From assembly GCA_902475245.1 (NCBI GenBank), contig CABRYP010000047.1:1-11246 (forward strand): a DNA stretch of 11,246 nucleotides, in the 5' to 3' direction. Under the pieces are notes generated by a model. The model made no database searches. It was given only the letters and a program-made list of their open reading frames with translations, and was not told the origin of the DNA. Positions within the stretch are counted from its first letter, which is position 1. Each line of letters starts with the position of its first letter. The position numbers and the translations under genes were made by a program. Positions 1-6,689 of the stretch are shown piece after piece. Source of the DNA: an uncultured Collinsella sp. Its GTDB lineage: Bacteria > Actinomycetota > Coriobacteriia > Coriobacteriales > Coriobacteriaceae.

Positions 1-123
1 GGCCCTTGCGGCGTAGTCGCTATTTATTCAGTCCAAGTTTCGGGGCGCAGTTCACTGTCCCCATTGTGGTGGCTTGCAGACGAGTTGACTTATTCGACTA
101 TCGCGCGCCGGCCGTGCCCGAGT
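1..123. other. Non-coding window edge downstream of the MATE gene
   Basis: This short stretch follows the stop codon of the MATE gene, which reads leftwards. I see no credible gene, and no strong GC-rich stem followed by a T-run that would be a clear terminator. The only dyad is a weak five-pair one near 91-105. The far-left bases are AT-richer than the genes, as expected for an intergenic spacer. Confidence 0.4.
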
Positions 124-1500
124 CTAGAGCGTGGCAAGTCGCTTGGATTCGCGGACGGCGAGGGCGATGGAGATAAGACCAGTGATGGCGTCAGCCGCCA
201 CCAAGGCAAACCAGACACCCTGAACGCCCATCATGTTGCCAAGCAGGTACATAAGCGGCACGGAGCAGATCACGTAGCGGAGCAGACCGGTGAACGTGGC
301 GATACCCACCTTCTCAACCGCCTGGAAGTACATCGACATGGTCATGGCCAGGTAACCAAGGGCCACGGCGAGCACCACGATGCGCGTTGCGGACGCGGCA
401 ACCTCAACAAGCTCGGGGTCACTGCCAGCAAAGAACGCGCAGACCGGCGTGGCAGCGAGCCACAGCGCAATGGTCACGAGCGCAAGCGTCACGACCTGGT
501 ACTTAAGCGTGCAAGAGAGCGTTTCCTTGAGGCGCGTCCACGCCTTGGCGCCGGCGTTGAAGGCGGCAATGGGCTGCAGGCCGTACGAGAAGCACTGGGC
601 GACCATCATGGTTATGTAGAGGATATAGCCGTTGATCACACCAAAGGCCGCGATGTAGAGCGAACCCATGTCACCGCCGAGCTGGCCAAGCAACGAGTTG
701 GCAACGGTGTTGAAGATGAACGTGGCAGCTTGCACCAAAAAGAACGGGAAACCAATCTTGATGATCTGGCCGCAGATGGCCATGTCGAGTTTGAGGTCGG
801 CGGCGCTGATCTGGAGCTGCGACTTCTTACCACCGATGAACCAGAAGATACCGATGGCCCAGATGCCGATGGAAAGCCCGTAATACACGCCAGCGCCCAT
901 AACGCCGAGCTTGAGTACAAACGTCGAAAGCGCAAGCCAGCAGATGGCGACGATGGCAGACACGGTCATGAGATTGGCCTGGATCTGAACCTTCTCGTCC
1001 ACGCGCATGACGGCGGTGACCATCTGGCCGATGACCGTGAGCGGCAGCAGCACGGCGAAGGTACGCACACCGGCAACGGTATCGGCCATGATGTCGGGCG
1101 TGGCGCCAAAAAATGCACAGATGGGCTCGGTAAACACGGCCATCACCACAGCTAGCAGCACACTCACGATCGTGGTGAGCCAGAAGCCCTGGCTAAAAGC
1201 CTTGCTTGCGCCCTTGATGTCGCCGGCACCCAAAAGGTTACCAACCACGGCGGGTACGCCGGTGCCAAATAGGTTGCCAAAGGCCAGGTTGATGTACTCG
1301 ACCGACATAATGATCGAGACACAGGCCAGGCCGTGGGCACCCAGGCCCCAACCCATCACGAGGCCCTCAAGGACCACCATGATAATCTGGGCGAGCATAC
1401 CCTGGCCGGTGATGATGGTGTACTTGCGCACCAGGCCGGGAATCGGCTGCGAGGCAAGCTCACGCTCCTCCTCAACAGCGGCGGTTGTTTCTTCTGCCAT
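124..1500 (-). CDS. MATE-family multidrug/solute efflux transporter
   Basis: 458-residue integral membrane protein of the MATE (multidrug and toxic compound extrusion) family, which exports cationic or aromatic compounds in exchange for Na+ or H+. Its length fits the family (about 440-480), and it shows two similar halves of six helices each (roughly residues 25-235 and 245-450). Family-like stretches are the early PIPGLVRKYTI segment, NLFGTGVPAVVGNLLGAG in the first half and GLQPIAAFNAGAK in the second. The start is placed at 1500, where an AAGGGGAG ribosome site lies just upstream; 39 further in-frame codons upstream are rich in Arg, Ser and Ala and lack a ribosome site. It lies 88 bases downstream of the amidohydrolase on the same strand, so the two are probably co-transcribed. 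The substrate cannot be read from the sequence; an antibiotic, a polyamine conjugate or the amidohydrolase product are all possible. Confidence 0.93.
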   Translation of the reverse strand: MAEETTAAVEEERELASQPIPGLVRKYTIITGQGMLAQIIMVVLEGLVMGWGLGAHGLACVSIIMSVEYINLAFGNLFGTGVPAVVGNLLGAGDIKGASKAFSQGFWLTTIVSVLLAVVMAVFTEPICAFFGATPDIMADTVAGVRTFAVLLPLTVIGQMVTAVMRVDEKVQIQANLMTVSAIVAICWLALSTFVLKLGVMGAGVYYGLSIGIWAIGIFWFIGGKKSQLQISAADLKLDMAICGQIIKIGFPFFLVQAATFIFNTVANSLLGQLGGDMGSLYIAAFGVINGYILYITMMVAQCFSYGLQPIAAFNAGAKAWTRLKETLSCTLKYQVVTLALVTIALWLAATPVCAFFAGSDPELVEVAASATRIVVLAVALGYLAMTMSMYFQAVEKVGIATFTGLLRYVICSVPLMYLLGNMMGVQGVWFALVAADAITGLISIALAVRESKRLATL

Positions 1501-1554
1501 TGTTCTCCCCTTTCCATGAGAGATTGATGAATGGATGGATGGGCGGCACGCACA

Positions 1555-1585
1555 GGCTGCTGCACCGCCCAGCGATGCAGCAGCC
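1555..1585 (-). other. Stem-loop between the amidohydrolase and MATE genes
   Basis: A perfect 10-bp inverted repeat, GGCTGCTGCA (1555-1564) with TGCAGCAGCC (1576-1585), encloses an 11-base loop. It starts four bases after the amidohydrolase stop codon and ends about 55 bases before the MATE start. No T-run follows on the minus strand, so it is more likely a partial terminator, processing site or 3'-end stabiliser that sets unequal expression of the two genes than a full terminator. Confidence 0.6.
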
Positions 1586-1588
1586 CCG

Positions 1589-3217
1589 CTAGGCCTCGTA
1601 GACCACCTTGCCGGCAATCATCGTGAGAGACGCCGTGGCCTCGAGGACCTCAGCCGGTTCGCAGTCAAAGAGGTTGCGGTCGAGCACACAGATATCAGCC
1701 TGTTTGCCGCATGCGAGCGTACCGATGCGATCCTCGGCATGCATGGCGTAGGCGCTGCCGTAGGTGTAGGCGCACAGGGCCTCAGCCATGGTGATGCGCT
1801 CCTGCGGGAACCACCCTTCTGGGTTGGAACCGTCCTCGAGCATGCGGAAGACTGCGCCGTACACCTCCTCCATGGGCTCCAAGCCCACAACGGGGAAGTC
1901 GCTGCCCAAGTGCACCACGGCACCGCTTGCAAGCAGGCTGTGCAGGGGCCACGAAAGCGCTGCACGCTCGGGGCCCACGGCATCGTCCTTGGCAAGGTCA
2001 GCCATATCGAGCAGCATGTGCCACGGTTGCATGCCGGGGCATATACCAAGCTCCGCGTAGCGCGGCAGATCCTCGGGCTGAACCGTCTCGTTGTGCTCCA
2101 TGGAGTGGCGGCAACCTCGCTTACCATGCAAGCGCTCGCCCTCCTCAAAGCAATCAAGCACAAAACGCACCGAGCGATCGCCGATCGTATGGACGCGCGT
2201 GTCAACGCCCCATTCCTGCGCCCTGACAATGGCGGCACGGATGCGCTCTGGATCCTCCGCGGGCTCACCGCAGGTATCGGGCGCGTTGGAATAGGGTTCA
2301 AGCATCCAAGCGGTGTGGTCGGAGCACACGCCATCAAGAAACTGCTTAAAGCCGTGCCACTCAACCAGCGTGCCAGGGAAGTTGTACTTGGCCTTGATTT
2401 GATCGAGCGTCATGCTCTCGTTCTCAAACAGATCGGTGTACAAAAAGACGCGCAGCGGCAATTCGTCCTTGGCATTAAGATCCGCAAGCACTGCATACGG
2501 GTTTTCCATGCTCACAAACGTAGGATTGACCATGCCGACAGTGGTGATGCCAAAGCTGTTAGCGCGCTTTGCCGTCTTGGTAAACGAGGCTTCCGCAACG
2601 TCCATCGCGGGGTCGTAGACCTCATCCATAAAGAAGGAGCCGGCATTGTTGGAAAACACGCCCGTCAGGTTGCCGTCGGCATCCTTAAGGATCTTGCCGC
2701 CTGCGGGATCGGGCGTCTGCGAAGTCACTCCCACCTTGTTGATGGCACAGGTATTGGCGCTAAAGGTATGCAGGTCAACCTGCTGCAGGAAGACCGGGCG
2801 GTCGGAGATGTATTCATCGATCATCGCGGCCGTGGGCATCTCGGGGATATCCCACTGGAACTGAATGATTTGGCAGCCCAGAATCCACTCATTATCGGGA
2901 TGGGCGTTCGCAAACGCTACAACACGCTCCATCGCCATCTCAAAACTGGTGCAATCGATAAGGTTGACGGCAAAATCGGGGTCGGTCATAAACGCACCCT
3001 GAGCAAAATGCGTGTGCGAGTCAATCAGACCAGGCATAACGAGCTGATCGCCAAAGTCGCGCACCTCAGTATCGGGGCCGATAAACGGCGCCAAGTGGGC
3101 ATCGTCACCGCAGGCAACGATCTTATCGCCACGCACGGCAACGCCGCCCTTAAACGGTTCGATCCCATCGCCGGTAAAAACGGCATTGCTCTTGATTACT
3201 ACATCAGCCTTCTCCAT
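1589..3217 (-). CDS. YtcJ-type metal-dependent amidohydrolase (amidohydrolase_3 family)
   Basis: 542-residue cytosolic hydrolase of the amidohydrolase superfamily, closest in pattern to YtcJ and the N-substituted formamide deformylases. A short beta-rich N-terminal domain (1-60) leads into a TIM barrel. Visible metal-site candidates are H68 and H70 in PGLIDSHTHF, K291 in GFKQFLDG (the probable bridging-lysine region), H343 in RVHTIGD, H371/H375 in HSMEH, and D440 in LGSDFPV. The C-terminal GTLACGKQADICVLD is typical of the family. The start at 3217 is chosen because GAGGAGG lies nine bases upstream; the longer frame adds 41 codons without a ribosome site. Members cleave varied amides, ureas and formamides, so the substrate is unknown. 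It leads a probable two-gene unit with the MATE exporter. TAAAC sites like those before ptcA lie upstream, which hints at a nitrogen or polyamine-related role; that link is inference. Confidence 0.9.
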   Translation of the reverse strand: MEKADVVIKSNAVFTGDGIEPFKGGVAVRGDKIVACGDDAHLAPFIGPDTEVRDFGDQLVMPGLIDSHTHFAQGAFMTDPDFAVNLIDCTSFEMAMERVVAFANAHPDNEWILGCQIIQFQWDIPEMPTAAMIDEYISDRPVFLQQVDLHTFSANTCAINKVGVTSQTPDPAGGKILKDADGNLTGVFSNNAGSFFMDEVYDPAMDVAEASFTKTAKRANSFGITTVGMVNPTFVSMENPYAVLADLNAKDELPLRVFLYTDLFENESMTLDQIKAKYNFPGTLVEWHGFKQFLDGVCSDHTAWMLEPYSNAPDTCGEPAEDPERIRAAIVRAQEWGVDTRVHTIGDRSVRFVLDCFEEGERLHGKRGCRHSMEHNETVQPEDLPRYAELGICPGMQPWHMLLDMADLAKDDAVGPERAALSWPLHSLLASGAVVHLGSDFPVVGLEPMEEVYGAVFRMLEDGSNPEGWFPQERITMAEALCAYTYGSAYAMHAEDRIGTLACGKQADICVLDRNLFDCEPAEVLEATASLTMIAGKVVYEA

Positions 3218-3247
3218 GTGAGCCTCCTCAGACGTTTTAGGATGTAA

Positions 3248-3297
3248 CGCGGGTACACCGCCCGCGCTGGCTTTCGGTCGGGAGCAAAGCACTCCCG
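3248..3297 (-). promoter_or_regulatory. Two leader stem-loops before the amidohydrolase
   Basis: CGCGGG (3248-3253) pairs with CCCGCG (3261-3266), and CGGGAG (3279-3284) pairs with CTCCCG (3292-3297); both have seven-base loops. They fall in the predicted 5' untranslated region, the nearer one about 30 bases before the start codon. Neither covers the GAGGAGG ribosome site. A role in mRNA stability or initiation is inferred. Confidence 0.4.
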
Positions 3298-3364
3298 CAT
3301 CGGCGCGTGCCTGTAAGCCGTACTCAGATGTCTGTCCCACGTCCGCGGCTTCGCGCTATATCCA

Positions 3365-3392
3365 TTGATACACAGGGGCAAACCCATGCCAA
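3365..3392 (-). promoter_or_regulatory. Possible sigma-70 promoter of the amidohydrolase-MATE unit
   Basis: Read on the minus strand, TTGGCA (3387-3392) and TATCAA (3365-3370) are separated by 16 bases and would start transcription about 140 bases before the amidohydrolase codon. The GTTTA sites at 3415-3450 lie just upstream of the -35 box, where an activator would bind. Another weak pair overlaps (TTGCCC and TATAGC with a 15-base spacer), so the exact start is uncertain. Confidence 0.35.
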
Positions 3393-3414
3393 GGTCAGGG
3401 GCCGCAAACGGTCA

Positions 3415-3451
3415 GTTTAAGCCGGTTTACACTTTTTACCTGCGGGTTTAT
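3415..3451. promoter_or_regulatory. Phased GTTTA site cluster upstream of the amidohydrolase
   Basis: GTTTA occurs on the plus strand at 3415, 3425 and 3446, that is 10 and 21 bases apart, or about one and two helical turns. The last copy lies in the 15-mer TACCTGCGGGTTTAT (3437-3451), whose exact reverse complement is at 11083-11097 upstream of ptcA. The rest of the 313-base gap (3218-3530) holds no credible gene. The phasing and the shared site suggest a binding array for a dimeric regulator, with the LuxR-type protein encoded next door as the obvious candidate. Confidence 0.5.
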
Positions 3452-3530
3452 TGTCTGAGATTAATGCCGCTTCATTACGCCCAACGGCGCCCGCCTTATC
3501 GGCAAGGCTCGCATTCAAGGAAAAATAGGG

Positions 3531-4523
3531 CTAGGAGCGCCAAAAGGCATCTATAAGGTCGTCTCGGGTGGAGACGCCGCTTTTGACGTAGATGCGATGT
3601 AAGTGGGCCTTGACGGTGCCCGGACTGATGACCAACTCGCTGGCGATGTTTTGGGCGTCGTTGCCCTTCAGCACCAGCGTGAGAACCTCCTGCTCGCGCC
3701 GCGACAGCTTATGAGCATCGGCATAGATCACCACACGTGTCGTAAGGTCGTCTTCAGAGTGTGTGCTCTCGGCCGCCACGTCCTCATCGGCACGCGGATG
3801 GCGGGCATACACGCGCAGTATGTGGCTAAACCGGCAAAAGAGCTGGACCGCGCATGCAACAAGTAGCACGTTTTCAGAGATGTTACGCTCGGACAGGTAC
3901 CATAAAAAGAGAGCGATGGCGGGGTTTTGAAAGTTAGGACGGCAGAGCAAGATCATGTAGGTGTCCTCGGCGATTATGCAAAACGCAAGAACGAGGGCCA
4001 CCTTCCAAAAGAGCTTTGAGCGGTCAAGGTCGAGCTTCTCAACACGCGTGGCCCTGTGCCGGTAATGCCAGGCGGCATAGGCGAGGCATCCTACATTGCC
4101 CAGGTCGCGCGTGAGCCAAAAGAGATACTGCTGCGCTTCTCCGGCAGCGCCGCTGCGGGGCACCAGCACCAACTGTAAAATTGAAAAGGGCACGATAGCG
4201 AGTCCGAGCATGCGCGACGTCGGCCTTATGCGCAAGCGCGAATACATCCACAGCACCATGCAGAAATAGATGGCAATACCGAGCACGCAACGCAGCAAGG
4301 GGTGCTGCAGCGGCTCGGTAAAGGTAACGGCGTAGTCGTATTTTAGCCGATTGTACTCGTCAAAAAGGATGACCGACATATCTAGCATGTAGAGCAAAAA
4401 TCCCGCCGCAGCTACCAGGCTATCGCGACGGTGCGTCATGAGCCAAATCACCAATGCCACGGCACTGGTCACCAGGGCCACGCCCATGATAATTGTGGTG
4501 TAGACATAGAATGCGAAGCTCAT
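3531..4523 (-). CDS. Seven-helix membrane LuxR-type regulator, AguR-like
   Basis: 330-residue one-component regulator. The first ~240 residues contain about seven hydrophobic segments (near 5-29, 35-54, 76-96, 104-122, 133-153, 172-193 and 214-236). A charged linker follows (about 240-270), then a GerE/LuxR helix-turn-helix from residue 273 to about 322, with LSRREQEVL, IASELVISPGTVKAHL and the final HRIYVKSGV. The start at 4523 has GGGGGAGG just upstream. Membrane LuxR proteins of this layout are common in Coriobacteriia. AguR of Streptococcus mutans and Lactococcus lactis has the same plan and activates agmatine catabolism genes, so an agmatine-sensing role is plausible from context. It is divergent from a small plus-strand gene and lies between the second antiporter and the amidohydrolase. 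Which neighbours it controls is inferred, not shown. Confidence 0.9.
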   Translation of the reverse strand: MSFAFYVYTTIIMGVALVTSAVALVIWLMTHRRDSLVAAAGFLLYMLDMSVILFDEYNRLKYDYAVTFTEPLQHPLLRCVLGIAIYFCMVLWMYSRLRIRPTSRMLGLAIVPFSILQLVLVPRSGAAGEAQQYLFWLTRDLGNVGCLAYAAWHYRHRATRVEKLDLDRSKLFWKVALVLAFCIIAEDTYMILLCRPNFQNPAIALFLWYLSERNISENVLLVACAVQLFCRFSHILRVYARHPRADEDVAAESTHSEDDLTTRVVIYADAHKLSRREQEVLTLVLKGNDAQNIASELVISPGTVKAHLHRIYVKSGVSTRDDLIDAFWRS

Positions 4524-4554
4524 GTCCTCCCCCTGTTCAGATGCTGTGAGGATG

Positions 4555-4584
4555 TTGACAGATTCTTTGCCGCAATATTAGACT
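4555..4584 (+). promoter_or_regulatory. Promoter of the small plus-strand gene
   Basis: A perfect -35 box TTGACA (4555-4560) and a -10-like TAGACT (4579-4584) are separated by 18 bases on the plus strand. Transcription would begin near 4591, about 59 bases before the ATG at 4650. On the opposite strand TAATAT (plus positions 4575-4580) could be the -10 box of the divergent regulator gene, so the two promoters would overlap. Confidence 0.5.
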
Positions 4585-4587
4585 CAC

Positions 4588-4614
4588 CGTTTAAACGTAA
4601 AGTATCGTTTAAAC
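4588..4614. promoter_or_regulatory. Paired GTTTAAAC palindromes in the divergent promoter region
   Basis: Two identical 8-bp palindromes GTTTAAAC lie at 4589-4596 and 4607-4614, 18 bases apart; with flanking bases they read CGTTTAAACG and CGTTTAAACA. They lie at the predicted start of the plus-strand small gene and upstream of the -10 box of the regulator. A pair of identical palindromes in a short divergent promoter is a typical operator arrangement. Each palindrome contains the GTTTA/TAAAC core seen upstream of ptcA and the amidohydrolase, so autoregulation by the LuxR-type protein is a reasonable hypothesis. Confidence 0.5.
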
Positions 4615-4649
4615 AGACAAACTGCGTCTCGCCGATGAAAGGAGATGCC

Positions 4650-4841
4650 ATGGCGCCTATCGCACCGCTCAAAATACTCGTTGCCCCTGCCGCCAAGGCC
4701 ATCGTCCACCTGAGCGACTCACTTACCTACAATGACGTCCCCTGTGTCGTCGAGGAGCGTTCGGACAGCTGCCCCTACCTGGGCCACGTCCCCTACTTTG
4801 CGCCTAAGCTCGTTTCCGATCCCGAGCACCGCGAACAATAA
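4650..4841 (+). CDS. Hypothetical small protein with two cysteines, divergent from the regulator
   Basis: 63-residue predicted soluble protein that I do not recognise. The case for a real gene is an AAAGGAG ribosome site ending five bases before the ATG, a promoter with a perfect TTGACA box upstream, and codons that mostly end in G or C like the neighbouring genes. Another in-frame ATG at 4635 is less well placed. The protein begins MAPIAPLKILVAPAAKAIVH and has cysteines at 32 and 41, with the central stretch TYNDVPCVVEE and then CPYLGHVPYFAPKLV. There is no signal peptide or membrane helix. It is transcribed away from the LuxR-type regulator and ends 36 bases before the end of the convergent second antiporter gene. 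A regulatory or metal/redox-linked role is possible but unsupported. Confidence 0.6.
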   Translation: MAPIAPLKILVAPAAKAIVHLSDSLTYNDVPCVVEERSDSCPYLGHVPYFAPKLVSDPEHREQ

Positions 4842-4848
4842 TCCAAGA

Positions 4849-4893
4849 TGCACCAAGCGCTGCGCAACTCGCGGCGCTTACTGTTTTGGTGCA
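4849..4893. terminator. Hairpin between convergent genes, probable two-way terminator
   Basis: TGCACCAA (4849-4856) matches TTGGTGCA (4886-4893), and inside it AAGCGCTGC (4855-4863) pairs with GCGGCGCTT (4871-4879, one G-T pair) around a seven-base loop. The structure begins just after the stop of the plus-strand small gene and includes the stop codon of the minus-strand antiporter. The position between convergent genes fits a shared terminator. T-runs are poor on both sides (only TTTT at 4884-4887), so it may work with Rho or only partly. Confidence 0.45.
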
Positions 4894-6287
4894 AAGTAAC
4901 CTGACCCCCGTGCACCAACGCCGGGATTGTCGACGCTTCGGCCGCGGCGCGATATGAGGCGCGAAACCTCGCCCAACAACAGGCCAATCACTACGCCCGC
5001 GAGAATCGGCAACTTTGCCATCTCGGCAGGTGAGCTGTTGAGCGGCACAATCGTAGCAACAATCGAAAGCACGAGCTCCACCACGGGAATCGCAAGCGCC
5101 ACCGCGAGCACCTTGCCCTCGAAAGGCGCACGGAACACACGCGAGCGATTATCGTGCTTGCGCAGACGCCAAAACGCTGGAAACATGGGGATATAGCTCA
5201 TGAGCAGAAAGACGACGTTCATCGAGAAGAAGACCCAAAAGACGTCGGAACCCTCACCCAGCGGAATCTGGAGCAGCAGCACCAGGCTGGCAAAACAGCC
5301 GTTAATGAGCGCCGAGCCGTTGGGCATGCCGGTCTTTTTGGACACCAACGCAAAGGGACGCGGCATGTTGCCATGGCGCGCGGCATAGCTCGCTACGTTG
5401 TTGACGCCAAAGCTCCAGCAGATCATATTGGCGAACAGCGTCACCAAAAAGGCCATGCCCACGACCATCGTCAGCGGGTGGGTGCGCCCCACCATAGCGG
5501 CGACTGCGTCCACAATGCCCGAATCGAGTGAAAGCTGCTCGGTGGGAACCGCGGCTCCAATGCCAATGCCGCAAATGATGTAAATTGCCGCAATGGCCAC
5601 GCCACCGGCAATAACCGCCTTGGGGATATCGCGCGACGGGTTCTTCATCGTGCTAGCAAAGGTCGCGACCACTTCGAAGCCCATAAAGTTGAACAGGATA
5701 ATCGATAGGTACGTCAACGAATTGGTGGCGCCCAGATCTGGAATGAAGGTCTTAAACGACATGTCGTTGGCAAAGCCGTTATTGCAGGCAAACCAAATGC
5801 CGACGATTCCCACCACAGCGGTAATGAGCACCTTGATGACGGCGCCGCCGTCCATGACCCAATCGGCCTCGGCCACCGGCTGCATTGCCATGACCGTGGC
5901 GCCCCATACAAAGGCAAGCTCGATGGCAATTCGGATCCCGAGTGAAAACTCGATACCCCACACCGCATTGATGACACTGGGGAACATGCAGGCGATACTT
6001 GCCACCCACAGGGGAAAGTTGACCCAATAGCACCAGGAGCAGCGAGCGCCCCAACGGTCGCCCAAGCCCAGGCGAACCCAATCGTACAGGCCACCCTCGG
6101 AGTCGAACGCCGTACCCAGCTCGGCCACCACCAGACCATAGGGAAGCAAAAACGTAATGATAAGGAAGATCCACCAGAAGAACTGCACGTTGCCCATGGC
6201 AGATGCCGGAGCCGCCGCCTCGATGGTAAACACGACGCAGATAACCGAAAGGATAACCTCGATCAGGGAGAACTTTTTACCTGCCAT
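4878..6287 (-). CDS. Second APC-family antiporter, paralogue of the agmatine/putrescine antiporter
   Basis: 469-residue membrane protein of the amino acid-polyamine-organocation (APC) superfamily with about 12 helices. It is clearly paralogous to the transporter at 8280-9719: both share EAAAPA-A-GN-QFFWWIFL near the N terminus, FLLPYG-VVAELGT, EGG-YDWVR-GLGD-WGAR, then NGFANDMS and FNFMGFEV. It is therefore probably an exchanger for agmatine, putrescine or a related cationic amine, but the pair may differ in substrate. The start at 6287 is set by alignment with the paralogue and a GGGGGAG ribosome site; 31 extra codons upstream are unlike the family. The start overlaps the end of a 60-codon gene by 11 bases, which suggests coupled translation. 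It is separated from aguA by a strong terminator, so it is a distinct unit rather than the tail of that operon. Confidence 0.9.
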   Translation of the reverse strand: MAGKKFSLIEVILSVICVVFTIEAAAPASAMGNVQFFWWIFLIITFLLPYGLVVAELGTAFDSEGGLYDWVRLGLGDRWGARCSWCYWVNFPLWVASIACMFPSVINAVWGIEFSLGIRIAIELAFVWGATVMAMQPVAEADWVMDGGAVIKVLITAVVGIVGIWFACNNGFANDMSFKTFIPDLGATNSLTYLSIILFNFMGFEVVATFASTMKNPSRDIPKAVIAGGVAIAAIYIICGIGIGAAVPTEQLSLDSGIVDAVAAMVGRTHPLTMVVGMAFLVTLFANMICWSFGVNNVASYAARHGNMPRPFALVSKKTGMPNGSALINGCFASLVLLLQIPLGEGSDVFWVFFSMNVVFLLMSYIPMFPAFWRLRKHDNRSRVFRAPFEGKVLAVALAIPVVELVLSIVATIVPLNSSPAEMAKLPILAGVVIGLLLGEVSRLISRRGRSVDNPGVGARGSGYFAPKQ

Positions 6288-6459
6288 GGCGCGCTCCCCC
6301 TGCAGCAAAAAGGATGGCATCTGTACCGAAGGCGCAGCCCAAGGTAGGGTTGCAGGCCGCGTCACCGGTACAGGTGCCATCCCAAAGAGAGGAGAGGATG
6401 CAGTTGTTGGACCAACGCTCGCGGAACAGACGCGTGTAGATGACGATACGCTGGTACAT
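6277..6459 (-). CDS. Small four-cysteine protein overlapping the antiporter start
   Basis: 60-residue predicted protein that I do not recognise. It begins MYQRIVIYTRLFRERW and carries cysteines at 20, 30, 36 and 42 (spacings of 9, 5 and 5 residues), including the stretch DGTCTGDAACNPTLGC. Support comes from a CGGAG ribosome site five bases before the ATG and codons of the preferred type (ATC, GTC, TAC, CTG, TTC, mostly C or G in third position) up to the overlap. Its TAA stop also lies 11 bases inside the antiporter frame, a usual layout for coupled translation. There is no evident signal peptide; the basic N terminus could contact membrane or nucleic acid. It may be a regulatory leader peptide, a metal-binding partner of the transporter, or a degenerate fragment. 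Moderately sure it is translated; its function is unknown. Confidence 0.55.
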   Translation of the reverse strand: MYQRIVIYTRLFRERWSNNCILSSLWDGTCTGDAACNPTLGCAFGTDAILFAAGGARHGR

Positions 6460-6506
6460 AGATACTCCGATCAAAACGGCCGCGTTCGCGACCGGGAACT
6501 TTCGGC

Positions 6507-6591
6507 GATTGAAGACGCGTCTGACCTGGGAAATTCAAGCGAACAATTGGCCTAACCCGCAAAAAATCCCAGGCCAGACGCGTATTCAATC
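6507..6591. repeat. 25-bp near-perfect inverted repeat upstream of the second antiporter unit
   Basis: The arm at 6507-6531 (starting GATTGAAGACGCGTCTGACC) is the reverse complement of 6567-6591 at 23 of 25 positions; the two mismatches are at arm positions 8 and 18. A 35-base AT-rich loop separates them and contains AACCCGCA at 6554-6561. The left arm includes the perfect 10-bp palindrome AGACGCGTCT (6513-6522). The repeat lies about 48 bases before the start of the small four-cysteine gene, and its right arm touches the T-run of the aguA terminator. It could be a pair of operator sites, a leader RNA hairpin or a small palindromic element. Confidence 0.75.
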
Positions 6592-6631
6592 AAAGAAAAA
6601 AGGCACTCCGATGTGGAGGCAACGGAGTGCC
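6591..6631 (-). terminator. Intrinsic terminator of the ptcA-aguD-aguA operon
   Basis: On the minus strand a perfect 9-bp stem GGCACTCCG/CGGAGTGCC (plus 6602-6610 with 6623-6631) with a 12-base loop is followed directly by six T residues and then CTTTG. This is a classic Rho-independent terminator about 160 bases downstream of the aguA stop codon. It separates the agmatine operon from the second antiporter unit. Confidence 0.92.
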
Positions 6632-6636
6632 CAAAG

Positions 6637-6689
6637 AAAACCCAACCGACCAATCAGGTAGCCCCTGTCCGATTGATTGGCTGGGTTTT
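6637..6689. repeat. Bipartite inverted repeat between aguA and its terminator
   Basis: AAAACCCA (6637-6644) pairs with TGGGTTTT (6682-6689), and inside it CCAATCA (6650-6656) pairs with TGATTGG (6674-6680), leaving a small asymmetric internal loop and a 17-base hairpin loop. In the aguA transcript it forms a second stem-loop just before the intrinsic terminator. TTTTCTTT follows the stem on the minus strand, so it may be an auxiliary terminator. Confidence 0.6.

Noticed and set aside
64..1155. 363-codon open frame on the plus strand opposite the MATE gene
   Set aside because: Antisense shadow with Arg/His/Gly/Asp-rich low-complexity composition.
1531..1543. Tandem ATGG repeats as a microsatellite
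   Set aside because: Only two to three short copies; too little to call a repeat.
1535..3247. 570-codon open frame on the plus strand opposite the amidohydrolase
   Set aside because: It is antisense to a clear enzyme gene, is His/Gly/Arg/Ala-rich with no recognisable family, and lacks a ribosome site. Such frames are common in high-GC DNA.
3365..3556. 63-codon plus-strand frame in the gap between amidohydrolase and regulator
   Set aside because: No ribosome site, many rare-type codons and an Arg-rich random composition; it overlaps the regulator's 3' end and the proposed promoter region.
6277..6459. Reading the four-cysteine small protein as a ribosomal peptide natural product precursor
   Set aside because: There is no modifying enzyme, protease or dedicated exporter nearby, and the neighbour is an amine antiporter, so this reading has no support.
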